A stretch of DNA of 5,182 nt from Robiginitomaculum sp. GTDB lineage: Bacteria > Pseudomonadota > Alphaproteobacteria > Caulobacterales > Maricaulaceae. Of the stretch, positions 1 to 5,182 are shown piece after piece. Each line of letters begins with the position of its first letter. Position 1 is the first letter of the stretch. The DNA lies in the NCBI GenBank assembly GCA_002733735.2, contig NVWT02000005.1, positions 106,518-111,699 on the forward strand, in the 5' to 3' direction. The notes below the pieces were generated by a model, which saw only the letters and a program-made list of their open reading frames with translations, did not search any database and had not been told where the DNA came from. The position numbers and the translations under genes were made by a program.

Positions 1-62
1 CGCCGTGATAATGATAATTTAAAAGTCATGGGTAACGGTTAAACTGATTTTATGATCAAGGT

Positions 63-1241
63 CTATGAATTTCGCACCATTTTGGCAAATCGCTCAAACA
101 TATAAAAACTATCTTGCGGGCCGGGGCTGGCTTCAGGGTGATGTTGCACCGAAAAAGCTGGTTTACCAACTACTTCCAAGCCACAATTACTACCATCAAA
201 CAGTGAGACATGAGTTTGTTTAACCCCCTGCCCCAATGATGCCGCATCAACGGCAAAACCGTGGTTCATTGAAACGATTTCAACCTTGCCACTGGATACC
301 TCTTGTACCGGATGATTAGCCCCATGATGGCCTTGTGCCATTTTTACAGTTTTGCCACCAAGTGCCAAAGCCAGCAATTGATGACCAAGACAAATGCCAA
401 ACATTGGCAGGTCTGCCGCTAGCAAATCCTTGATAACTGCACTGGCATGAATTGCGGTCGCTGCCGGATCACCAGGCCCATTAGAAAGCACGATGCCATC
501 TGGCTTTAGAGCTATGATCTGCTCGGCAGAATAATTAGCCGGAACGATGGTTACAGCCATTTTTTGTTCTGCCAACATTCGAGCAATATTTCTTTTAACC
601 CCATAGTCAATAATTACAATATGCGGGGTTTGCGCTTGTGTTTCGCTAAACTCGCCCGGCCATTGCCACGCGCCCTCTTGCCATTCACTTGGCTGTTCTG
701 CACTTACTTTACTGGCAATATCTGCGCCTTCTAACCCTGACCAGTTAACTGCTTTTTGCTGCAAAGCATCAAAATCAAACTCGCCAGAAGCATTATGGGC
801 AATTACCGCGTGCTGCATTCCATTTTCGCGGATATGGTTGGTCAACGCTCTGGTATCAATGCCAGTAATTCCAACCACCGAATAATCCAACAACCAGCTG
901 CCCAGTGATTGCTCACTGCGCCAATTACTTGGCTCGGTTATTTCTGCTCGCAAAATAACGCCTTTGGCACGGGCATTTGGCTGCGGAGAAAGCCCCTCCT
1001 CGTCTTGGGAATTTGCTCCGACATTACCAATGTGCGGAAAGGTAAAACAGACCAATTGATCAGTATATGATGGGTCTGTGAGAATTTCCTGATAACCGCT
1101 CATCGACGTATTAAAGCAAACCTCGCCAACAGCTTCACCGGTACTGCCAGCACCTTGGCCAGTAAAAATACGCCCATCAGCCAGAACCAATACGGCGCTA
1201 CCTTGTGATTTATTCACTTGACTCTTTTCCACCGCTTCCAT
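63..1241 (-). CDS. carA: Carbamoyl-phosphate synthetase small (glutaminase) subunit CarA
   Basis: The 392-residue product hydrolyses glutamine and passes ammonia to the large subunit CarB for cytoplasmic carbamoyl-phosphate synthesis, feeding pyrimidines and arginine. Residues about 16-150 form the CPSase small-chain N-terminal domain (LADGRIFTGQG, CFNTSMSGYQEILTDPSY, GITGIDTRALT). Residues about 207-388 form a class I glutamine amidotransferase domain with LSNGPGDP (252-259), nucleophile Cys284 in FGICLGHQL, and His368/Glu370 in QHHPE. These sit a constant 15 residues after E. coli C269, H353 and E355, so the triad is complete and the length is normal. The start at 1241 has GGAG at 1254-1251 with 9 nt spacing; the stop is TAG at 65-63. 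It is divergent from yqeY. No carB is visible downstream, but only 62 bp remain in the window. Function is essentially certain from the sequence. Confidence 0.98.
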   Translation of the reverse strand: MEAVEKSQVNKSQGSAVLVLADGRIFTGQGAGSTGEAVGEVCFNTSMSGYQEILTDPSYTDQLVCFTFPHIGNVGANSQDEEGLSPQPNARAKGVILRAEITEPSNWRSEQSLGSWLLDYSVVGITGIDTRALTNHIRENGMQHAVIAHNASGEFDFDALQQKAVNWSGLEGADIASKVSAEQPSEWQEGAWQWPGEFSETQAQTPHIVIIDYGVKRNIARMLAEQKMAVTIVPANYSAEQIIALKPDGIVLSNGPGDPAATAIHASAVIKDLLAADLPMFGICLGHQLLALALGGKTVKMAQGHHGANHPVQEVSSGKVEIVSMNHGFAVDAASLGQGVKQTHVSLFDGSNCGLEVVGKPAFSVQHHPEASPGPQDSFYMFERFAKMVRNS

Positions 1242-1261
1242 AGGTCAACTCTCCAGCTTTG

Positions 1262-1298
1262 TCGGACGTTAAATTACTTAACCTTCTAAGTAGTCCGA
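1262..1298 (-). promoter_or_regulatory. Bulged inverted repeat in the carA leader
   Basis: On the plus strand TCGGAC (1262-1267) pairs with GTCCGA (1293-1298), and TACTTA (1275-1280) pairs with TAAGTA (1287-1292). This gives 12 bp of stem with a 6-nt loop and a 7-nt one-sided bulge (1268-1274). It lies about 20 nt upstream of the carA start, so in a transcript reading towards carA it would be a 5'-UTR hairpin just ahead of the ribosome site. The pairing is seen directly. A role as operator, attenuator or leader structure is inference; no matching RNA family is recognised, and there is no T-tract after the stem. Confidence 0.4.
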
Positions 1299-1366
1299 AT
1301 CTGGGAAAGGGTCTTACCACCCATATCATTTGGGCGAAAGGCTCAAGTGTGAGTTTGATAATAAAC

Positions 1367-1404
1367 AAGGAGCCAACAGGGAAAACTTCTCAAACAATTT
1401 TCCC
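1367..1404 (+). promoter_or_regulatory. Remote Shine-Dalgarno-like AAGGAG plus hairpin before yqeY
   Basis: AAGGAG occurs at 1367-1372 but is 43 nt from the yqeY ATG, and no ATG, GTG or TTG lies between them. The gap contains a perfect inverted repeat: GGGAAAA (1379-1385) and TTTTCCC (1398-1404) with a 12-nt loop. If the stem forms, the effective distance from AAGGAG to ATG falls to about 17 unpaired nt. No ribosome site is seen directly before the ATG. The repeat is observed; an effect on translation is inference. Confidence 0.35.
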
Positions 1405-1415
1405 CGGCCAATTAA

Positions 1416-1874
1416 ATGTCATTACGAAATGAATTAACCGAAGCCATGAAAACTGCAATGCGTAGTAAAGACACTATTCGTCTTTCTACTATCAGATTGG
1501 TTCAAGCTGCGATCAAAGATCGTGATATTGCCGCCCGCACCAAGGATAATTGCCAAGGTTGCGACGAGGATCAGATTTTGGCTATTTTATCAAAAATGCT
1601 AAAACAGCGCGAAGAAAGTGCAAACATTTACGAAGAAGCGGGCAGATTGGATCTAGCAGAACGTGAACGCGAAGAAGTAGAGATAATTACCGGCTTCATG
1701 CCAAAACAAATGAGCCAGCAAGAAATCGAAGTTGAGGCCAAAAAAGTTGTAGAAGAATTACAAGCCGCCGGCCTTAAAGACATGGGCAAGTGCATGGGTG
1801 TGCTAAAAAGCAAATTTGCCGGCAGCATGGACTTTGGCAAAGCCGGCGCAGCGTTAAAAGCAATTTTGGGCTAA
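1416..1874 (+). CDS. yqeY: GatB/YqeY domain-containing protein
   Basis: The 152-residue product matches stand-alone YqeY-family proteins in full length. It has the N-terminal helical signature (MSLRNELTEAMKTAMRSKD, then LSTIRLVQAAIKDRDIA), the middle block LAILSKMLKQREESANIYEEAGRLDLAE, and the C-terminal DMGKCMGVLKSKFAGSMDFGKAGAALK block. The family is related to the C-terminal tail domain of GatB, the tRNA-dependent amidotransferase subunit; the role of the free-standing form is not well defined, so none is claimed. No signal peptide or membrane segment is seen, so it should be cytoplasmic. ATG 1416 is the only usable start, because an in-frame TAA immediately precedes it (1413-1415). A small CxxC (residues 46 and 49) lies in the variable loop after KDRDIAARTKDN. 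It is divergent from carA; the next gene is more than 600 bp away. Arginine codons are mostly CGN, as in dnaG. Confidence 0.93.
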   Translation: MSLRNELTEAMKTAMRSKDTIRLSTIRLVQAAIKDRDIAARTKDNCQGCDEDQILAILSKMLKQREESANIYEEAGRLDLAEREREEVEIITGFMPKQMSQQEIEVEAKKVVEELQAAGLKDMGKCMGVLKSKFAGSMDFGKAGAALKAILG

Positions 1875-1890
1875 AGTATTTGATTTTCTT

Positions 1891-1900
1891 TGTCTCGCGG
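1891..1900 (+). repeat. 10-bp direct repeat TGTCTCGCGG, copy 1
   Basis: TGTCTCGCGG here is identical to 2290-2299. Both copies sit at the edges of the palindromic repeat cluster in the same orientation, with different following sequence (CGAAG here, TAATG there). It may be a terminal piece of a repeat family or chance; length alone is weak evidence. Confidence 0.35.
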
Positions 1901-1904
1901 CGAA

Positions 1905-1958
1905 GTGCTACCGCACCGCCTACGACGTGCGGCCTGACCGGCCGAGGCGCGGTCGCAC
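1905..1958. repeat. GC-rich block of mutually exclusive hairpins after yqeY
   Basis: The block alternates GTGC (1905), GCAC (1913), GTGC (1927) and GCAC (1955). It can pair as GTGC-TACC-GCAC, as CCGCAC (1911-1916) with GTGCGG (1927-1932), as GTGCGGCC (1927-1934) with GGTCGCAC (1951-1958, one G-U), or long-range as ACCGC/GCCT (1910-1921, 3-nt bulge) with AGGCGCGGT (1945-1953). It starts about 30 nt past the yqeY stop, and the following sequence is only mildly T-rich. It could terminate yqeY or be a repeat element; an intrinsic terminator is not clearly shown. Confidence 0.45.
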
Positions 1959-2022
1959 CTAGTTAGTAATATTCTTCTTGTTTTGTATCGTGATCAAATA
2001 TCAAAACGCCGCGCATCGAACT

Positions 2023-2045
2023 CCTTCTCCCCGCGGGGGAGAAGG
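2023..2045. repeat. REP-like palindromic hairpin (CCTTCTCCCC type)
   Basis: CCTTCTCCCC (2023-2032) and GGGGAGAAGG (2036-2045) form a 10-bp stem around 3 nt, followed by TTGGGTTGAGGGGG. I recall this hairpin plus GGTTGGG-TGAGGG tail as a common intergenic repeat in proteobacterial genomes. Only one copy is present in the window, so membership in a multicopy family rests on recall. Confidence 0.65.
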
Positions 2046-2084
2046 TTGGGTTGAGGGGGCTCAATACTGACGATTACCAAACCC

Positions 2085-2149
2085 CGTCACTCCGGACTTC
2101 TCTAATGTCCTACCGCTTCGCTATTTCTAGGACTTGATCCGGTGTCCAG
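2085..2149 (-). repeat. 29-nt interspersed hairpin repeat, copy split by a 36-nt insert
   Basis: Joining 2085-2099 to 2136-2149 gives a 29-nt sequence that matches the reverse complement of 2216-2244 at 24 of 29 positions. Four of the five differences form two compensatory pairs in the hairpin stem (T-A to C-G, and G-C to A-T); the fifth makes one T-T mismatch. The break lies in the predicted loop. Strand is given relative to the intact copy at 2216. Confidence 0.65.
2100..2135. repeat. 36-nt nested insert with GGACTT direct repeats
   Basis: This sequence interrupts the 29-nt repeat. GGACTT lies just before it (2094-2099) and at its end (2130-2135), as expected of a 6-nt target duplication or a slippage event. 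Inside, GTCCTA (2107-2112) and TAGGAC (2128-2133) form an inverted repeat. Positions 2107-2124 match the reverse complement of 2325-2342 at 16 of 18 bases, so the insert contains a motif present elsewhere in the window. The size is far too small for a transposon; it may be a mini-repeat. Confidence 0.5.
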
Positions 2150-2215
2150 CCCTGTAATCTCAACACCAAGATCAGTTGACAATTATCCACCTTTTCCCTC
2201 GCATCACTTGCAAGA

Positions 2216-2244
2216 CTGGATACCGGGTCAAGCCCGGTATGACG
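2216..2244 (+). repeat. 29-nt interspersed hairpin repeat, intact copy
   Basis: The repeat begins CTGGATACCGGG and ends GGTATGACG. ATACCGGG (2220-2227) and CCCGGTAT (2233-2240) form a perfect 8-bp stem with a 5-nt loop. I recall closely similar sequences as abundant intergenic repeats in many alphaproteobacteria, often in inverted pairs as here. Function is unknown; transcription-stop, RNA-stability and mobile-repeat roles are all possible. Confidence 0.7.
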
Positions 2245-2289
2245 AACTTGGTGAGATCAAGATGCGTAGCAAACAGGCTTGGTTAGTTA

Positions 2290-2299
2290 TGTCTCGCGG
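2290..2299 (+). repeat. 10-bp direct repeat TGTCTCGCGG, copy 2
   Basis: Identical to 1891-1900 and in the same orientation, about 400 bp apart, bracketing the hairpin repeats. The meaning is unclear. Confidence 0.35.
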
Positions 2300-2318
2300 T
2301 AATGAGTTCACACACCCA

Positions 2319-2342
2319 ACTGCGATAGCGAAGCAGTAGAAC
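2319..2342 (+). repeat. Second copy of the AGCGAAGC mini-motif, with a short stem
   Basis: Positions 2325-2342 match the reverse complement of 2107-2124 in the nested insert at 16 of 18 bases (shared core ATAGCGAAGC, then GTAG). ACTGC (2319-2323) and GCAGT (2333-2337) form a 5-bp stem around the core. Two copies in opposite orientation within 240 bp argue for a small repeat family rather than coincidence. Confidence 0.45.
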
Positions 2343-2452
2343 GTGTTAGGCATTATGCGGGTAACGCGGTTATGGTTTTAAATAAGGAGCGGGGGAGCCG
2401 TAAGTAATACTTAAAAAACATATTAAAATGCATTAATTTCGGTTATTGCCGC

Positions 2453-2468
2453 CATTATGATCATAATG
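2453..2468. promoter_or_regulatory. Perfect 16-bp palindrome upstream of the nuclease gene, possible operator
   Basis: CATTATGATCATAATG is a perfect palindrome ending 38 nt before the preferred start (2507) and 11 nt before the alternative start (2480). Its position and size suit the binding site of a dimeric repressor. No regulator gene is in the window and no clear -35/-10 pair was found, so operator function is inference. Confidence 0.45.
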
Positions 2469-2493
2469 TTAGGATGTAAATGGCAGACTTTTT

Positions 2494-2498
2494 AGGAG
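2494..2498 (+). promoter_or_regulatory. Ribosome binding site AGGAG favouring the start at 2507
   Basis: AGGAG lies 8 nt before ATG 2507. The longer alternative ATG at 2480 has only AGGA (2471-2474) at 5 nt spacing. The better match and spacing favour 2507, which removes nine residues that are outside the recognisable domain. Confidence 0.6.
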
Positions 2499-2506
2499 AA
2501 ACAGCT

Positions 2507-3544
2507 ATGACACACGAAGGTAAAAGACCGCTTTGTTTTATGGTTAGAAACAAACCTCAAAGTGCTGATATAATAGATTTAGTATTAAAAACAAAAAGGG
2601 CTTTTCTTGGTTATCCAGCCCGCCAACATGGTTTTTCCGATCCTCTTAAAAACTTTCAAACTGCTTTATGCGATTTGTCTTGCTCCGAAGAGGAATGGCA
2701 AGCATTTATAAACACTCCTCCCTTGCCGCACCCAAGAAGAATACTATCAGGAAACAGAAATTTGGTGAAGGAGGCTACTGAAATACCAGGCTCAATTATT
2801 CTCGTGCCTAGGCCCGATAGAGGAAAAGTATATTGTGGCGTTATCCAAAGGTTTGAACTCGTTGATAATCCCGATTGGGGTGAAAGATACTTATCATTAC
2901 GCAGACAACAGAATTTAGATATTTCAAATGAATCATCTCATCTCATGGATGTCGTGCAATCCTTCCTAGTGGATGAATGGCAGCCTATCCCCATGACAAG
3001 TTTCCCTGCATGGGTACGAAAGTCTTTCTTTGGTAGAAGTACTATTGCTAGAATTCATCCAATAAACATAGGGCAGACAACACTTCAGCCCTATGACGCT
3101 GTACAAGAATTAATGAAATCCTCCGCAAGAGAAACTAGAGCCGAAACACCAGATATAAATGAAATAAAAACACGTTTATTAACGGATATAAGCCCAGAGG
3201 TGCTTGAGCACATGATGGTTGGCATACTCCAATGTATAAACGACGACGAAAGTTGGCTGCATGTGGGCGGTAGCGGAGATGGCGGCGTGGATGGTCTTGC
3301 AGTAAATATGGAAGGCGAAATTTCAGCAATACTACAGTGCAAATGGAAACATGATGGCGGCGACATTGAAATTGGAGCTATAGAATTTGAAGGTAAACGC
3401 ATACTCGCATCCTTACTGCACCCTCCAAACATCAACTTTCCGAATACCCAAGTGTTTTATGGAATTGATGAAATTGCAGATTTGGTGCTAAAACACGCTG
3501 ACCGATTACCTTGGGCTAAATCTATGAAAATCAAAGCGAACTAA
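2507..3544 (+). CDS. Mrr-like restriction endonuclease with N-terminal reader-like region
   Basis: A 345-residue cytoplasmic protein (354 from ATG 2480). Residues about 225-300 resemble the Mrr_cat PD-(D/E)xK nuclease domain: SPEVLEHMMVGIL helix with Glu234, HVGGSGDGGVDG (Asp258, Asp262), then ILQCKWK (Gln277-x-Lys279). This family cleaves DNA, often foreign modified DNA. Residues about 10-185 (CFMVRNK, AFLGYP, PGSIILVPRPDRGKVYCGVI, FPAWVRKSFFGRSTIARIHPI) recall the Mrr-N or EVE/PUA-like reader modules found ahead of such nucleases; this part is weaker inference. No methyltransferase or partner gene is nearby, which fits a solitary type IV-like enzyme. Fifteen of 21 arginine codons are AGA/AGG, against about one fifth in dnaG, suggesting transfer. 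It separates yqeY from dnaG and follows a repeat cluster. Nuclease class is likely; substrate is unknown. Confidence 0.82.
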   Translation: MTHEGKRPLCFMVRNKPQSADIIDLVLKTKRAFLGYPARQHGFSDPLKNFQTALCDLSCSEEEWQAFINTPPLPHPRRILSGNRNLVKEATEIPGSIILVPRPDRGKVYCGVIQRFELVDNPDWGERYLSLRRQQNLDISNESSHLMDVVQSFLVDEWQPIPMTSFPAWVRKSFFGRSTIARIHPINIGQTTLQPYDAVQELMKSSARETRAETPDINEIKTRLLTDISPEVLEHMMVGILQCINDDESWLHVGGSGDGGVDGLAVNMEGEISAILQCKWKHDGGDIEIGAIEFEGKRILASLLHPPNINFPNTQVFYGIDEIADLVLKHADRLPWAKSMKIKAN

Positions 3545-3607
3545 CTCAAGCTCAAGTTACGTTGACAGCAAGCAAAGCTTACTCTCACCGCAATCTTATC
3601 TACGTCG

Positions 3608-3629
3608 CATAAAGCGTTCAATCTTTATG
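3608..3629. other. Inverted repeat between the nuclease gene and dnaG
   Basis: CATAAAG (3608-3614) and CTTTATG (3623-3629) form a perfect 7-bp inverted repeat with an 8-nt loop, 64 nt past the nuclease stop and 109 nt before the dnaG start. The stem is AT-rich and no T-run follows directly, so a standard intrinsic terminator is not supported. It may be an operator or chance. Confidence 0.3.
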
Positions 3630-3737
3630 TCTCCTTTGTAGAAATTTGGAGTCAAAGATCAATAAGAACTGAAAACCGCCCATTCTTTTTTAATCCAATG
3701 GCTATCTTGTCGGGCTTTGCTGAGTTAAAATTCAATA

Positions 3738-5182
3738 ATGCGATTTGGTGAAGATTTTTTAGAAGAGCTTAAAAGCCGACTTAGGCCGTCTGATGTTATC
3801 GGGCGGTCGGTTAAGTTACGTCGCCAAGGTCGTGAGTTTGCCGGACTGTCACCATTTAATCAGGAAAAAACCCCCAGCTTTTTTGTCAATGATGAAAAAG
3901 GTTTTTACCATTGTTTTTCATCTGGCAAACATGGCGACATTATTTCTTTTTTACAAGAAACCGAAGGCTTGAGCTTTGTTGAGGCAGTTGAACGCTTGGC
4001 CGCTGATGCTGGCATACCAATGCCGATTAGCGACCCGAAAGACATAGAGCGCCAGCAAAAAAATAATTCCTTGCGCGACTGGGTAGCAGAAGCAACAAAA
4101 TATTATGCAGAAGAGCTAAGCAGGGTTAGAGCCAGACAAGCGCGAAACTATCTCGAAGGCAGGCAATTACAACAAAGCGATTGGCTTAAATATGGGCTTG
4201 GCTATGCCCCGTCCGCGCGAACCGGCCTAAAAGATCATTTGGTGGCATTAGGTGCAATGCCTGCTGATCTGGTTGAGGCCGGATTATTGGTGCAACCAGA
4301 TGATGGCGGGCCGGCATTTGATCGCTTTCGTGATCGAATTATTTTTTCAATAACCGACCTGCGCGGACGGCCATCAGCATTTGGCGCGCGGGCATTATCA
4401 GCAAATGCCAAAGCCAAATACCTCAACTCCCCGGAAAGCAGCTTGTTTCACAAGGGCAAAATTTTATACCGCTATGCCGAAGCCAGAAAAGCTGCCGCCA
4501 AGATAAGAGCCACTGGTTTGATCGTTGCCGAAGGCTATATGGACGTGATTGCTTTGGCCAAAGCTGGGTTCGAGCATGCAGTTGCCCCGCTTGGCACCTC
4601 CATTACCGAAGACCAATTAGCACTTTTGTGGCGAATTGGCCCAGAGCCGATATTGTGCTTTGACGGTGATGCTGCTGGCAAACGTGCTGCCTATCGCGCA
4701 CTGGATCGGGCATTACCCTTATTAGAGCCGGGACGCAGCTTATCATTTGCTTGGCTACCAGATGGGCTTGATCCTGATGATCTAATCCGCGAAAAAGGCG
4801 CCAACGCCATGCAAGAGATATTGTTAGCTGCCCAGCCATTGGTTGATGTGCTTTGGCATAGAGAATTAAACCGCGAGCCATTACAAACCCCAGAGCAACG
4901 CGCTGGCCTAAATGCCCGATTACGAGAAATTACCGACCAAATAAAACACAAGGAATTAGCCGCTCTTTATCGTCGTGATTTATTTGAGCGGGTTGCCAAA
5001 CAATTCAACAAAACTTCGCAAACTGGAAAATGGCGTGGCCGGCAAAATCATGGCCCCTCTAACGAGCTGCGAAATAAGGTCAGAAAAGGCGGTTCCGGCT
5101 CGGCAGAAAAGCGGTTTTTAGTTAACTGGATCGCCGACAATCCAACAGCATTAGATACGCTTGACGAAGCATTTGCAGAGCT
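3738..5182 (+). CDS. dnaG: DNA primase DnaG, 3' end beyond the window
   Basis: The frame is open from ATG 3738 to the right edge, about 481 codons, so the C-terminus is missing. DnaG makes RNA primers for replication with the DnaB helicase. Residues about 1-100 are the zinc-ribbon-type DNA-binding domain (GREFAGLSPFNQEKTPSFF, GFYHCFSSGKHGD), but three of the four E. coli zinc ligands are replaced (Ser38, Asn41, Ser62; only Cys59 remains). The catalytic core contains KYLNSPESSLFHKGK, then the TOPRIM motifs AEGYMDV (Glu265) and CFDGDAAG (Asp309, Asp311), at exactly the E. coli positions. A basic linker follows, and the helicase-binding domain begins near SAEKRFLVNWIADNP. The ribosome site is weak (GAG 13 nt before ATG). 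A separate promoter is expected after the nuclease gene but none was clearly identified. In many bacteria rpoD follows. Confidence 0.97.
   Translation, partial: MRFGEDFLEELKSRLRPSDVIGRSVKLRRQGREFAGLSPFNQEKTPSFFVNDEKGFYHCFSSGKHGDIISFLQETEGLSFVEAVERLAADAGIPMPISDPKDIERQQKNNSLRDWVAEATKYYAEELSRVRARQARNYLEGRQLQQSDWLKYGLGYAPSARTGLKDHLVALGAMPADLVEAGLLVQPDDGGPAFDRFRDRIIFSITDLRGRPSAFGARALSANAKAKYLNSPESSLFHKGKILYRYAEARKAAAKIRATGLIVAEGYMDVIALAKAGFEHAVAPLGTSITEDQLALLWRIGPEPILCFDGDAAGKRAAYRALDRALPLLEPGRSLSFAWLPDGLDPDDLIREKGANAMQEILLAAQPLVDVLWHRELNREPLQTPEQRAGLNARLREITDQIKHKELAALYRRDLFERVAKQFNKTSQTGKWRGRQNHGPSNELRNKVRKGGSGSAEKRFLVNWIADNPTALDTLDEAFAE

Larger units (their letters stand above)
1875..2506. other. 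Repeat-rich non-coding accessory stretch between yqeY and the nuclease gene
   Basis: No credible gene lies in these 632 bp. In order it holds a GC-rich nested hairpin block (1905-1958), a REP-like hairpin (2023-2045), a split 29-nt repeat (2085-2149), an inverted intact copy (2216-2244), an 18-nt motif shared with the insert of the split copy (2325-2342), an AT-rich stretch from about 2405, and a 16-bp palindrome (2453-2468). TGTCTCGCGG occurs twice. CACCAAG (2164-2170) and CTTGGTG (2247-2253) extend the inverted symmetry around the two 29-nt copies. It looks like a landing zone for small palindromic elements. No convincing sigma-70 promoter was found for the downstream gene. Confidence 0.7.

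Noticed and set aside
1..29. Possible minus-strand start of a further gene (MTFKLSLSR, running off the left edge)
   Set aside because: Only nine codons, no ribosome site, and it does not resemble the CarB N-terminus; cannot be supported.
1357..1362. GATAAT as a -10 box for yqeY
   Set aside because: No matching -35 hexamer about 17 bp upstream.
1628..1840. Minus-strand frame opposite yqeY
   Set aside because: Serine-rich shadow of a well-supported gene.
2142..2339. 65-codon plus-strand reading frame
   Set aside because: It runs through the 29-nt hairpin repeat; DWIPGQARYDE is the translation of the repeat itself. No ribosome site and no recognisable protein.
2085..2342. CRISPR array or insertion sequence
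   Set aside because: Repeats are inverted, irregularly spaced and degenerate, there are no regular spacers, and no transposase is encoded.
3091..3435. Two overlapping minus-strand frames (also 3135-3329) opposite the nuclease gene
   Set aside because: They lie over the conserved Mrr_cat domain coding strand; no protein features of their own.
3562..3567. TTGACA as a -35 box for dnaG
   Set aside because: No -10-like hexamer at 16-18 bp spacing; a lone hexamer is not a promoter.
4235..4951. Three minus-strand frames opposite dnaG (4235-4426, 4603-4881, 4691-4951)
   Set aside because: Shadows of the primase core, including its TOPRIM motifs.

Overview
The window reads as chromosomal DNA of an alphaproteobacterium of moderate GC content. 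The main evidence is the primase: its N-terminal zinc-ribbon region carries the Ser-Pro-Phe-Asn and Cys-Phe-Ser-Ser pattern that I recall as typical of alphaproteobacterial DnaG. The carA / yqeY / dnaG neighbourhood and the 29-nt interspersed hairpin repeat of the CTGGATACCGGG type point the same way. I cannot place it below class level.

Layout. carA (glutaminase subunit of carbamoyl-phosphate synthetase) lies on the minus strand at 63-1241. It diverges across a 174-bp spacer from yqeY (GatB/YqeY-domain protein, 1416-1874, plus strand). The spacer holds two inverted repeats: one in the carA leader and one between a Shine-Dalgarno-like AAGGAG and the yqeY start. A non-coding accessory stretch of about 630 bp follows (1875-2506). 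It contains a GC-rich multi-hairpin block, a REP-like CCTTCTCCCC hairpin, two oppositely oriented copies of the 29-nt repeat (one split by a 36-nt nested insert), smaller shared motifs, and finally a perfect 16-bp palindrome just before the next gene.

That gene (2507-3544) encodes a predicted restriction-type nuclease. An N-terminal region that looks like an EVE/PUA-like or Mrr-N-type reader precedes a C-terminal Mrr_cat PD-(D/E)xK domain. Its arginine codons are mostly AGA/AGG, unlike its neighbours. It sits between yqeY and dnaG, which I recall as often adjacent in this class, so it looks like an acquired defence gene in a housekeeping locus. dnaG (primase) starts at 3738 and runs off the right edge after about 481 codons, with the catalytic TOPRIM acids intact.

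carA serves pyrimidine/arginine synthesis, dnaG replication, and yqeY is a poorly understood tRNA-amidotransferase-related protein. The Mrr-like gene is probably functionally independent of them. No RNA gene, CRISPR array, transposase or complete insertion sequence was seen.
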